DNA from: Hydrogenophaga sp.
GTDB taxonomy: Bacteria; Pseudomonadota; Gammaproteobacteria; Burkholderiales; Burkholderiaceae_C
Assembly: GCF_019264445.1 (NCBI RefSeq)
Contig: NZ_JAHVAB010000090.1
Location: 1-64,000, forward strand
Direction: 5' to 3'
Length of the DNA stretch: 64,000 nucleotides
Positions within the stretch are counted from its first letter, which is position 1, and each line of letters begins with the position of its first letter. A program made the translations under genes and the position numbers. The notes under the pieces are model-generated. The model saw only the letters and a list, made by a program, of their open reading frames with translations, had not been told where the DNA came from and did not search any database. Shown here piece after piece: positions 16,550 through 24,379 of this stretch.

Positions 16550-17734
16550 ATGACTCTCTCTCTCACCCTCCCCAACGCCTCGGGCAAGCTCGAGGCCTAC
16601 ACCCTGCGCGGCACGGCCCCGGCCAAGCCCGCCAAGGGCGTGAAGTTCAATCGCATCGCCTACTCGGCTGCCCACGTGGTGGCCAACCCGCTGGCCGCCA
16701 TCGACCCCTGGCTGCAATGCGCCGTCGACTGGGACGCCACCATCGCCTACCGCCAGCACCTGTGGTCGCTGGGCATGGGCGTGGCCGAGGCCATGGACAC
16801 CGCGCAGCGCGGCATGGGCATGGACTGGCCCACGTCGCTCGAACTCATCCGCCGCTCCATCGACGCCGCGCAAGACGTGCCCGGCGCGCTCGTGGCCTCC
16901 GGCTGCGGCACCGATCATCTGGTGCTGGAAGACGTCAAGTCTGTCGACGACGTGATCGCCGGCTACGAAATGCAGATGGCCGCCATTGAAAAGCTCGGCG
17001 GCAAGCTGATCGTCATGGCCAGCCGGGCGCTGGCCCGCGTGGCCCGCAGCCCGGCCGACTACGAGCGCGTGTACGACCGCATCCTGAGCCAGGCCAAACA
17101 GCCCGTGGTGCTGCACTGGCTGGGCGACATGTTCGACCCCGCCCTCAAGGGCTACTGGGGCAGCGACGATGCCGACAAGGCCATGGACACCGCACTGGCC
17201 GTGATCGCCGCGCACCCGAGCAAGGTGGACGGCATCAAGATCTCCCTGCTCGACAAGGACAAGGAGATCGCGATGCGCCGGCGCCTGCCGCCGGGCGTGC
17301 GCATGTACACCGGCGACGACTTCAACTACGCCGAGCTGATCGCCGGCGACGGCGTGGGCAGCGAGATCACGCACCGCCAGAGCGACGCGCTGCTGGGCAT
17401 CTTCGATGCCATCGCACCGGCGGCCAGCGCGGCGCTGGGCGAGCTGGCGCAAGGCAACGTCGAGAAGTTCCACGAGATCCTCGGTCCCACGGTCCCGCTC
17501 TCGCGCCACATCTTCGCGGCGCCCACGCGCTTTTACAAAACCGGCGTGGTGTTCATGGCCTGGCTCAACGGCCACCAGACGCACTTCACGCTGGTGGGCG
17601 GGCAGCAGAGCACCCGTTCGCTGCCGCACCTGGCCGAGCTGTTCCGCCTGGCCGACGCCGCGAACCTGCTGGAGCAACCCGACCTGGCCGTGCAGCGCAT
17701 GAGGACGCTGGCTGCCGTGCACGGGGTGGCCTGA
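16550..17734 (+). CDS. DUF993 / dihydrodipicolinate synthase-like aldolase-family protein
   Basis: 394 aa from the ATG at 16550, with GGAG seven bases upstream. It resembles DUF993 proteins, which are distant relatives of class I TIM-barrel aldolases (DHDPS/NAL). Lys230 in the VDGIKIS segment sits where the Schiff-base Lys (GIKE/D) is found, so pyruvate- or aldehyde-forming cleavage is possible, but this has not been shown for the family as far as I know. Notable features are RMYTGDDFNY (about 253-262) and a YKTGVVFMAWLNG-like C-terminal segment. It lies between the Gfo/Idh and isomerase genes, and these three are likely co-expressed. Confidence 0.75.
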   Translation: MTLSLTLPNASGKLEAYTLRGTAPAKPAKGVKFNRIAYSAAHVVANPLAAIDPWLQCAVDWDATIAYRQHLWSLGMGVAEAMDTAQRGMGMDWPTSLELIRRSIDAAQDVPGALVASGCGTDHLVLEDVKSVDDVIAGYEMQMAAIEKLGGKLIVMASRALARVARSPADYERVYDRILSQAKQPVVLHWLGDMFDPALKGYWGSDDADKAMDTALAVIAAHPSKVDGIKISLLDKDKEIAMRRRLPPGVRMYTGDDFNYAELIAGDGVGSEITHRQSDALLGIFDAIAPAASAALGELAQGNVEKFHEILGPTVPLSRHIFAAPTRFYKTGVVFMAWLNGHQTHFTLVGGQQSTRSLPHLAELFRLADAANLLEQPDLAVQRMRTLAAVHGVA

Positions 17735-17828
17735 CAGCCCGTCGGGCTGAGCTTGTCGAAGCCCATCCCAACACCGCACGCGAGCCCTTCGACAAGCTCA
17801 GGGCGAACGGTTTCTCTGGACAGCATCC
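17735..17828. repeat. Intergenic inverted repeat (GAGCTTGTCGAAG family)
   Basis: GAGCTTGTCGAAG (17749-17761) and CTTCGACAAGCTC (17788-17800) are inverted copies about 26 bases apart, followed by AGGGCGAACGG. CCCTTCGACAAGCTCAGGG-type sequences are a common dispersed intergenic repeat in proteobacteria. The stem could also attenuate transcription before the isomerase gene. Confidence 0.65.
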
Positions 17829-18707
17829 ATGCGCGACTTCTCGCAAGACCACCACTGGCTCTCCATCAACACCGCCACCGTGCGCAAGAGCCGGGGCGCC
17901 GACCTCCCGCTCACCGACATCCTCGATGCTTGCGCGCGCCATGGCATCGGCGCGGTGTCGCCCTGGCGCGACCAGGTGGCAGCCGTCGGGCTCAAGACCG
18001 TGTCGGCGCAAGTCAAGTCGCTCGGCCTGAAGCTCTCCGGCTATTGCCGTGGCGGCATGTTCCCGGCGGTGGACGCCGCCGGCCTGCAGGCTGCGCGCGA
18101 CGACAACCGCCGCGCGGTCGACGAGGCCTGTGAACTCAACGCCCCGTGCCTGGTGCTGGTGGTGGGCGCCCTGCCCGGTGCACTGGCCGGCAAGGCCGCG
18201 CACAAAGACATGGGCCGCTCGCGCCAGCAGGTGCACGACGGCATTGCCGAACTGCTCGAATACGCCCGCACCTGCGGCATGCCGCTGGCCATCGAGCCGC
18301 TGCACCCCATGTACGCCGCTGACCGCGCGTGCATCAACACCATGGAGCAGGCGCTCGATGTGTGCGATGCACTGGACCCCGCCAGGAGCGGCGCGCTCGG
18401 CGTGGCGGTGGACGTGTACCACGTGTGGTGGGACCCGAAGCTGCAAGCGCAGATCGAGCGCGCCGGGCGCTCGCGCCTGCTGGCCTTTCATGTGTGCGAC
18501 TGGCTCACGCCCACCACCGACCTGCTCAACGACCGGGGGATGATGGGCGATGGCGTGATCGATATTCCGCGCATCCGCGGCTGGGTCGAAGCCCAAGGCT
18601 TCTCGGGCTTCAGCGAGGTGGAGATCTTTTCCACCGGACACTGGTGGCAGCGGCCGCACGACGAGGTGCTCAAGACCTGCATCGAGCGGCACCGCAGCGC
18701 AGTGTGA
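17829..18707 (+). CDS. Sugar phosphate isomerase/epimerase family protein (TIM barrel), second copy
   Basis: 292 aa xylose-isomerase-like TIM barrel. Candidate metal ligands are Glu156 (AIEPLH), Asp195 (AVDVYHVWW), His221 (AFHVCDW) and Glu265 (SEVEIFS). The VDVYHVWWD segment is typical of a subgroup often found beside Gfo/Idh/MocA dehydrogenases. It probably acts on the product of the neighbouring dehydrogenase or the DUF993 enzyme. It is the last gene of the second TetR-controlled unit, with 94 bases of repeat-bearing DNA before it. Substrate unknown. Confidence 0.82.
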   Translation: MRDFSQDHHWLSINTATVRKSRGADLPLTDILDACARHGIGAVSPWRDQVAAVGLKTVSAQVKSLGLKLSGYCRGGMFPAVDAAGLQAARDDNRRAVDEACELNAPCLVLVVGALPGALAGKAAHKDMGRSRQQVHDGIAELLEYARTCGMPLAIEPLHPMYAADRACINTMEQALDVCDALDPARSGALGVAVDVYHVWWDPKLQAQIERAGRSRLLAFHVCDWLTPTTDLLNDRGMMGDGVIDIPRIRGWVEAQGFSGFSEVEIFSTGHWWQRPHDEVLKTCIERHRSAV

Positions 18708-18731
18708 GGCGCCGCAACCGCTGCGCCGTGC

Positions 18732-18998
18732 TCAGCGCAGCGGCACTTCGGTGCTGGCGGTCAGCACCGCCGCGCCCCGCTCGGGCTGGGCACGTTTCTC
18801 GTCGGCGAGGATGAGCGAGCCGGTGGTGCGCTGCTGAATGCGGCGCTGTTCACCCCGCTCCGTGATGCCGTTGAGCACGGCAATGAACCATATGAGCAGC
18901 AGGCCGGCGGCAGCAAACAACACCCACACCAAGGCCCCGGAAGCCGAGTCCATCCACTCGGGGGTTGCGCTGCGGACCTTGTAGGCAGACCGGTTCAT
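18732..18998 (-). CDS. Small single-pass membrane protein, unknown function
   Basis: 88 aa. One strong transmembrane segment at about residues 22-43 (GALVWVLFAAAGLLLIWF), with a polar, Arg/Glu-rich C-terminal tail. AGGAG lies six bases before the ATG, supporting expression. I do not recognise a family. It is convergent with the isomerase gene and downstream, on the same strand, of the DUF1631 gene, about 130 bases away; the gap holds nothing I can name. Confidence 0.65.
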   Translation of the reverse strand: MNRSAYKVRSATPEWMDSASGALVWVLFAAAGLLLIWFIAVLNGITERGEQRRIQQRTTGSLILADEKRAQPERGAAVLTASTEVPLR

Positions 18999-19128
18999 GG
19001 GGAGCTCCTCGATGCGTTGTGGGTATGGAACGCATCATGGTGGCGGTCGATGGCCGGCCTTGTCGGCGGGCGGCGGCAAGCGTTGTAGGAATGCGCCGAC
19101 ACGGTCGGCGCGGTGGCGCCTGTGCCGC

Positions 19129-21651
19129 TCAGGCGGCGGCGGATTCGCGGCGCAGCGGCGACTGCTCGGCCACCATGGCCTCCAGCGCTTTCTGCACCAC
19201 CCCTTGGGCATTGACCGGGCGCAGCAGGCGGCTGGCGATCAACCGTTCGCAACTGCGCTTGGTCATGGAGTGCGGGCGTCCGCCCCGGCTCACGAACATG
19301 AACAGCGTGCCCTTGCTGCTGGCCCAGATGAGCTGGGCGCGCAGCCACTCCCGGTGCGAATACAGGTCGACCCAGTCGCCCTCGCGAAGCCCCGCCAGCG
19401 TGGCCGCCGCGTTGATGTCGTCGATCTCGACCTCTTCGGCCAGGGCAGCCGCGTGGGAATCGTCGGCAGCAGCCCGAGCCACCAGCTCGGTGTCTTCCAG
19501 GTCGCCGTAGTCGGTGGGCATGGTGTCTTCAAAACCCGCCGCTTCCAGCTCGCGCTTGCCCAGCCAGGGTTGGGCGCGCGGCCTGGGCTTGCGCTGCTCG
19601 GGCGTGGCCGGCAGGGTTTCGTCCAGGTCCATCGACATGGAGGACGGCACGTCGTCCAGCGGCATCGAGCCCGAATGCTCCATCTGCGGCGAGCCGGAGA
19701 GGCTGGCATCGGCGCGGATGCGCGCGCGGCGCAGGCCCAGCACCGGTGCGTGCAGGCGCATGAGCGCGTCAAAGAAGGGTTTGGTTTCCTCGCGGGTCTT
19801 GCCCAGCATGTCCAGGCCGGCGTGCAGCGTGGCCAGCATGCCGGGGACCATGGCGAAGAGTTCTTTTGGCCGCTTGAGCGTGACTTCCTTCTTCACGCTC
19901 CACAGCAGGTTGGACACCACCTTGCGGTAGCCACCCGGATCGGCCTCGCCTTCCGGGCCACCGAGCCTGGCGGAGGCAATCACCAGCGCCCACGGCCCGT
20001 AGAGAAAGTCGAGGATCACACCCGGCGCGTTGTCCACATCAGGGCGCTGGCTGAGCTCCCAGGCGATCTGGTCCGCCATGGCCTGCCGCTCTTCGGCATA
20101 GCGGATGGACTGCAGGCTGTTGTCCTGCAGCGCGAGTTCTTTCTGGTCCTGCGCTTCCCAGCCCTGGCGCAGCTCGGTGAGCACATCGGCAAACGGTTGG
20201 GGATCGCGCGTGGCGGTGGCGTTGAGCTCGTTGAAAGCCCGCTGCACCGGCTGGAAGAAACTGTCGAACTCTTCCGAGAACTCGTCGTTGAACTTGAAGC
20301 TGCGCTGCGCGACGCTCTCGATCAGGCGGCGCGCCGGATGCTCGTCTTCGTTGAAGAAGCGCGGGTTGGCCATGGCCAGGCGCAGCAGCGCGGGCTCCAG
20401 CGCCACCACCGCTTCGCGCACCGGGCCCAGCAGCAGCGGGTCGCTCGCCACCTGGCTCACCAGCGTGCGCACCAGGTCCAGGCCCACGGCCTGGCTCACG
20501 CGCTGCGCCTTCTGCTTGAGGTGCATCAGCACGCGCGAGCGCTCGTGCGCTGCCGCGTAAGTGCCCCAGGCCTTGTGGCTGAGCTGGCTGGAGATGCCCA
20601 CCTCGCGCGCGGGCCGGTCCACCACCGGCAGGTCGCGGTACTGGGTCTGCTGCTCCAGGATCATGGACTCGTCGAGCACCGGGATGGCGGCAAACGCCTC
20701 GATGGCGGCGAGCTCCTCGCTCACCTGCTCGTAGTAGTCCGGGGTCAGGTGGCGGTCAAAGTGCTTGCCGCCCTGGTTGAGGAATTCATGAAACACCTGG
20801 TGGTCCACGCCAGACTGCATGCGCGCGAGCGTCTGCATGGGCGGCAACTGGTCGGCGCTGGACCAGGTGGACGCATGAAAGCCGCTGTTCCCGTGCTCAC
20901 CCACGTCCTGCCATTGGCTGCTGCGCGACACGCCCAGCGCGGCCGCGCGCGAAGAGAGCCCCAGCCCGCCAGAGCGCGTGGACAGGGCACCCGAGCGCGT
21001 GGACGAGCCTTCCTCGACCAGCCGCACCCGGTAGCCGGCCTCCTGCACATTGGCGCGCTGCAGCATCAGCGCCACGCGTTCGTAGAGTTTTTGCAGCTCG
21101 CGCGCCAGCGCGTCGCCCATGTGGCGCAGCCACAGCGCGCGCACCTCGGGCTCGGACTCGGCCGACGCCATGAGCTCGCGCAGCGCGCGCACGAACACCG
21201 AAGGGCGCATGGGGTTGCGCTCGGCCTGCACGGTCTGCAAACCGATCACCGAGCTGATCAGCGCGTCCAGCACGGTGAGCTGTTGTTCCAGCACCGGCAT
21301 GAGGCTGTGCACGAGGCGCGCGGATTCGAGCGATTCATTGACCGCGTCGTCCTCCACCAGCGACAGGAGAGACGACTCCGACAGCAGCGCCGGCCGCGAG
21401 GTGTTGGCCTCGGGCGAGGCCATGAGCGCGTCGCGCAGGTGCTGGGGGAAAGTCTGGCCCCACTGGATCTTGTTCTGCAGCAGGCCCCACCAGGCCAGCG
21501 CCAGGCGGTCGCGCTGCGCCACTTCCCGCGACGCCTTCTCGGCCGCCTGCAGGCTGGCGATGGCCGAGTCGGCGCAGCGCGCCAGCATCTCGGGGGCGCC
21601 AGACAGCGCTTCCTGGAAGCACTGTTGCAACAAACGGGAGGGCGCCATCAT
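19129..21651 (-). CDS. DUF1631 family protein
   Basis: 840 aa, cytoplasmic, largely helical with acidic, low-complexity stretches around residues 640-730. The overall pattern matches DUF1631 proteins of Burkholderiales and gamma-proteobacteria: N-terminal helical region, long middle, and a C-terminal segment at about 765-835 (GDWVDLYSHREWLRAQLIW...FMFVSRGGRPHSMT). That C-terminal segment resembles the PilZ-like tail of these proteins, so a link to cyclic-di-GMP or motility is possible but unproven. Two ATGs in a row (21651, 21648); no clear Shine-Dalgarno. The gene appears monocistronic. Function is not established. Confidence 0.8.
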   Translation of the reverse strand: MMAPSRLLQQCFQEALSGAPEMLARCADSAIASLQAAEKASREVAQRDRLALAWWGLLQNKIQWGQTFPQHLRDALMASPEANTSRPALLSESSLLSLVEDDAVNESLESARLVHSLMPVLEQQLTVLDALISSVIGLQTVQAERNPMRPSVFVRALRELMASAESEPEVRALWLRHMGDALARELQKLYERVALMLQRANVQEAGYRVRLVEEGSSTRSGALSTRSGGLGLSSRAAALGVSRSSQWQDVGEHGNSGFHASTWSSADQLPPMQTLARMQSGVDHQVFHEFLNQGGKHFDRHLTPDYYEQVSEELAAIEAFAAIPVLDESMILEQQTQYRDLPVVDRPAREVGISSQLSHKAWGTYAAAHERSRVLMHLKQKAQRVSQAVGLDLVRTLVSQVASDPLLLGPVREAVVALEPALLRLAMANPRFFNEDEHPARRLIESVAQRSFKFNDEFSEEFDSFFQPVQRAFNELNATATRDPQPFADVLTELRQGWEAQDQKELALQDNSLQSIRYAEERQAMADQIAWELSQRPDVDNAPGVILDFLYGPWALVIASARLGGPEGEADPGGYRKVVSNLLWSVKKEVTLKRPKELFAMVPGMLATLHAGLDMLGKTREETKPFFDALMRLHAPVLGLRRARIRADASLSGSPQMEHSGSMPLDDVPSSMSMDLDETLPATPEQRKPRPRAQPWLGKRELEAAGFEDTMPTDYGDLEDTELVARAAADDSHAAALAEEVEIDDINAAATLAGLREGDWVDLYSHREWLRAQLIWASSKGTLFMFVSRGGRPHSMTKRSCERLIASRLLRPVNAQGVVQKALEAMVAEQSPLRRESAAA

Positions 21652-21827
21652 GGGCGGTGAGCGGAAATCGGTAAACGGGCGGGGGTATCGATCAAGCCGC
21701 TTTTATACCCGTTGGCGAAGCCCCCCGCCTGATGCACGTCAAATATTCGGCAGCCGGGCACAACACGTGCTCCGGCGGCTGGGACAGCGCTGGCCGTGCG
21801 GTGCCGCGCCGGGACTTTTCGGCCGGC

Positions 21828-23081
21828 TCAGGCCGCTGCCAGCGGCGTGCGCCGCACCCGGCGCACGTTGAAGGCGCTGGCAATGAGCACCGCCTGCACC
21901 ACGGCCAGACCGATGAGCACGCCCCGGAACTGGCCATGGTCCATCAGCACCCCAAAGATGAGCGGCGAGATGGCCTGCCCGATGTCCAGCCCCGAATACA
22001 CCACGCCGTAGACGCGCCCGGTGGCGTTGTCCGGGGTGGACTTCTTCACCAGCAGGTCGCGCGACGGCCCGGCAATGCCGGCCGAAAAGCCCATGGCGCC
22101 AAACAGCACCGGCACCGCAGCGGCCGGCACATGGCCAAACGCCAGCAGCAGTGCCACACAGGCCGCCAGGCCAAAACCCACGCCCACCACGCGCTCGCAG
22201 CGCGCCGGGTCCGAGGCCAGAAAGCCGCCCAGCACCATGCCGCCCGCGGAGCACACCATGTAAATGGTGAGGCAGACCGCCACCAGCGCGATGGGCACCG
22301 CGTGCAGCTGGCGCGCGGCTTCCGGCGCAAACGCCTGCACCACGCTCAGCGACATGGCATAGAAGAAAAAGAAGCCAAAGCACATCCACACGGCGGGAAT
22401 GCGCAGGAAGGCCATCGGGTCTTCCGCGGCGGCCTGGCCATGTCCCTGCGCGGGGCCTTGCACCGGCTTGGGCGCTGCAGGCAGGCTCAGGCGCTCCCGG
22501 TTGAACCACAGCACCGCCAGCACCGCAAACGCCAGCACGCCCGCGCTGGCCAGCGCTGCACGCCACGAAAACGCCAGCGCAATCGGCACCATCATGGCGG
22601 GCGCCAGCGCCCAGCCCAGGCTGCCGGTGATGCCGTGCACGCTGTAGGCGTGGCCCAGGCGCGGCGCGCTCACCTTGCGGTTGAGCAGCGTGTAGTCCAC
22701 CGGGTGGAACACACCGTTGCCGGTGCCCGCGATCACGGCGAAGAAAGCCATCATCCAGTAGCTGGTGCTGGCCGCAAAACCGAACGCCGCCACGCCCAGC
22801 ATCGCCAGCCCGGCAAACAGCACCGGGCGCGGCCCGAGCCGGTCCACCAGAAACCCCGAGGCCGTCTGCACCGCGCAGGAGGTGACGAAAAACACCGTCA
22901 TGAGAAAGCCCAGCTCGGCGTAGCTCGCGTTGAACGCGTCCTTGAGCCAAGGGAACAGCGGCGCCAGCAGCAGCTGGCTGAAGTGGCTCACCATGTGAGC
23001 CAGGCCCACCAGCCCGATAAGGCTGGCGTCCTGCCGGAACGCCACGGCTGGCAAGGTTTGGGTGGTGCTGGATGACGACAT
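21828..23081 (-). CDS. Major facilitator superfamily transporter
   Basis: 417 aa with about twelve hydrophobic segments. An MFS-type loop motif between TM2 and TM3 (GFLVDRLGPRPVLFAG, near residues 76-91) supports the assignment. The MVSHFSQLLLAPLFPWLKD N-terminus is typical of a Burkholderiales subgroup annotated only as MFS. Direction and substrate cannot be read. It is divergent from an AraC-type regulator across 77 bases, a common arrangement for a regulated exporter or importer. The 176-base gap downstream, to the DUF1631 start, shows no clear terminator. Confidence 0.88.
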   Translation of the reverse strand: MSSSSTTQTLPAVAFRQDASLIGLVGLAHMVSHFSQLLLAPLFPWLKDAFNASYAELGFLMTVFFVTSCAVQTASGFLVDRLGPRPVLFAGLAMLGVAAFGFAASTSYWMMAFFAVIAGTGNGVFHPVDYTLLNRKVSAPRLGHAYSVHGITGSLGWALAPAMMVPIALAFSWRAALASAGVLAFAVLAVLWFNRERLSLPAAPKPVQGPAQGHGQAAAEDPMAFLRIPAVWMCFGFFFFYAMSLSVVQAFAPEAARQLHAVPIALVAVCLTIYMVCSAGGMVLGGFLASDPARCERVVGVGFGLAACVALLLAFGHVPAAAVPVLFGAMGFSAGIAGPSRDLLVKKSTPDNATGRVYGVVYSGLDIGQAISPLIFGVLMDHGQFRGVLIGLAVVQAVLIASAFNVRRVRRTPLAAA

Positions 23082-23158
23082 GGCGCGATCGTAGGCGCAA
23101 GGCCTTCTGCCGAATTGCGATGATCTGTCAGAATTCAGCGGAAATCCGCCAAAGCAAC

Positions 23159-24007
23159 ATGGCCACCCGCCACGCCACCATGCAACGCCGTGCCAGCCCG
23201 ATTCCCCTGGGGGACACCGACCCCTTCACACCCGATGCCGCACGCCCGGTGCGCGTGCGGGCACGCTCCCTGAGCGCCGACGCGCATTTCGACCCGCACC
23301 GCCACCCCTGGGGCCAGCTCGCCTACTGCACCACCGGCATCCTGCAGGCGATGGCCGCACCCGACGAGCCCAACCTGCAAGCCGTCACCTACATCGTGCC
23401 GCCCTCGCGCGCGGTGTGGTTCCCGCCCGGCATGCGCCATGCCGTCACGGTGCGCGAGGCGGCTGAATTCCGCACGCTGTATGTGCACGCCGATGCGGTG
23501 CCCGCGGGGTGGACGTCGTGCCGGATGATCGTGGTCTCGCCCTTGCTGCGCGAACTCATCCAGGCCATGGACGCAGCCACACGCCGGGCGGCCGAACCCT
23601 CGCGCGACCAGCTGCTGATCCAGCTCGTGCTCGACGAACTGGCCCACGCCGACACGCACTCGCTGGGCGTGCCGCTGCCACGCGACAAACGCCTGCGCGC
23701 ACTGTGCGAGGCGGTGCTCAACGCGCCGGGCGAGCGCGCCACGCTGGCGCAATGGGCGGCCGACACCGGCGCCAGCGAGCGCACGGTGGCCAGGCTTTTC
23801 CGTGAAGAGCTGGGCACCACCTACCAGCAATGGCGGCAGCAGGCGGTGCTGGCGCACGCCCTGCCCTTGCTGGCGCGCGGCATGCCCATCAGCCAGGTGG
23901 CCGCCGCCACCGGCTACGCCAGCGACAGCGCCTTCAGCGCGATGTTCAAGGCAGCCATGGGCCACCCGCCCACCCGCTGGGGCCTGCAAGGCGACGGCCA
24001 GCGCTGA
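23159..24007 (+). CDS. AraC-family transcriptional regulator
   Basis: 282 aa from the ATG at 23159; the frame is open 29 codons further but that part overlaps the divergent promoter region. N-terminal cupin (HFDPHRHPWGQLAY, about 43-56, gives the His-rich ligand or metal strand). C-terminal AraC double HTH at about 185-275 (LAQWAADTGASERTVARLF and ISQVAAATGYASDSAFSAMF). It most likely controls the divergent MFS gene and itself. An ATG seven codons later (23180) is an alternative start. Confidence 0.87.
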   Translation: MATRHATMQRRASPIPLGDTDPFTPDAARPVRVRARSLSADAHFDPHRHPWGQLAYCTTGILQAMAAPDEPNLQAVTYIVPPSRAVWFPPGMRHAVTVREAAEFRTLYVHADAVPAGWTSCRMIVVSPLLRELIQAMDAATRRAAEPSRDQLLIQLVLDELAHADTHSLGVPLPRDKRLRALCEAVLNAPGERATLAQWAADTGASERTVARLFREELGTTYQQWRQQAVLAHALPLLARGMPISQVAAATGYASDSAFSAMFKAAMGHPPTRWGLQGDGQR

Positions 24008-24030
24008 ACGGCGCGATCTGGTTCAAACCG

Positions 24031-24046
24031 CTGTCATATCTGACAG
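24031..24046. promoter_or_regulatory. Perfect short inverted repeat CTGTCA-tatc-TGACAG
   Basis: Six-base arms around a four-base loop, 58 bases before the start of the small gene at 24104. It could be an operator or a small hairpin. CTGTCA also occurs once in the MFS/araC gap, near 23125. Confidence 0.35.
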
Positions 24047-24103
24047 GCAGCATCGCCAGGGTGCGGTCCAGAATCGTCCGCAGGTTTTCAGGGACGAAAA
24101 ACA

Positions 24104-24355
24104 ATGAACAGCATCCGGCGCTACGCCAAGACCACCCGCGCCTGGGACGCCCTGGCGCGGCCCGACATCCTGGGTCGAAAGGCCCACACCTTGCTGCTGA
24201 TGGCCAATGGCCGGCGCAGCGAAAATGAGCTCGGCCGTCTGCTCGGCGAAGACGTGTCGGGCGTGCTGCAGTGGCTGCTGCAGCAGGGTTACCTGCAGTG
24301 CACCCAGCCCGCCCACACCGTGGAAACCGACGACGACATCGTGGCCGGCGCCTGA
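24104..24355 (+). CDS. Small winged-helix-like protein, unknown function
   Basis: 83 aa. The middle (about 27-65: HTLLLMANGRRSENELGRLL then VLQWLLQQGYL) looks like a small winged helix, similar to the C-terminal parts of some Burkholderiales response-regulator-like proteins, but no family is certain. GGGACG lies about 12 bases before the ATG, a weak ribosome site. It follows the araC gene by 96 bases and converges with the aldehyde dehydrogenase gene. Function unknown. Confidence 0.6.
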   Translation: MNSIRRYAKTTRAWDALARPDILGRKAHTLLLMANGRRSENELGRLLGEDVSGVLQWLLQQGYLQCTQPAHTVETDDDIVAGA

Positions 24356-24379
24356 GCCGCGCCCAAGCGGCGCGACCGC

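Noticed and set aside
18997-21660. Long open frame (887 codons) on the plus strand
   Set aside because: It is antisense to the DUF1631 gene, has Arg/His/Gln-rich composition typical of high-GC shadow frames, and no ribosome site or recognisable domain.
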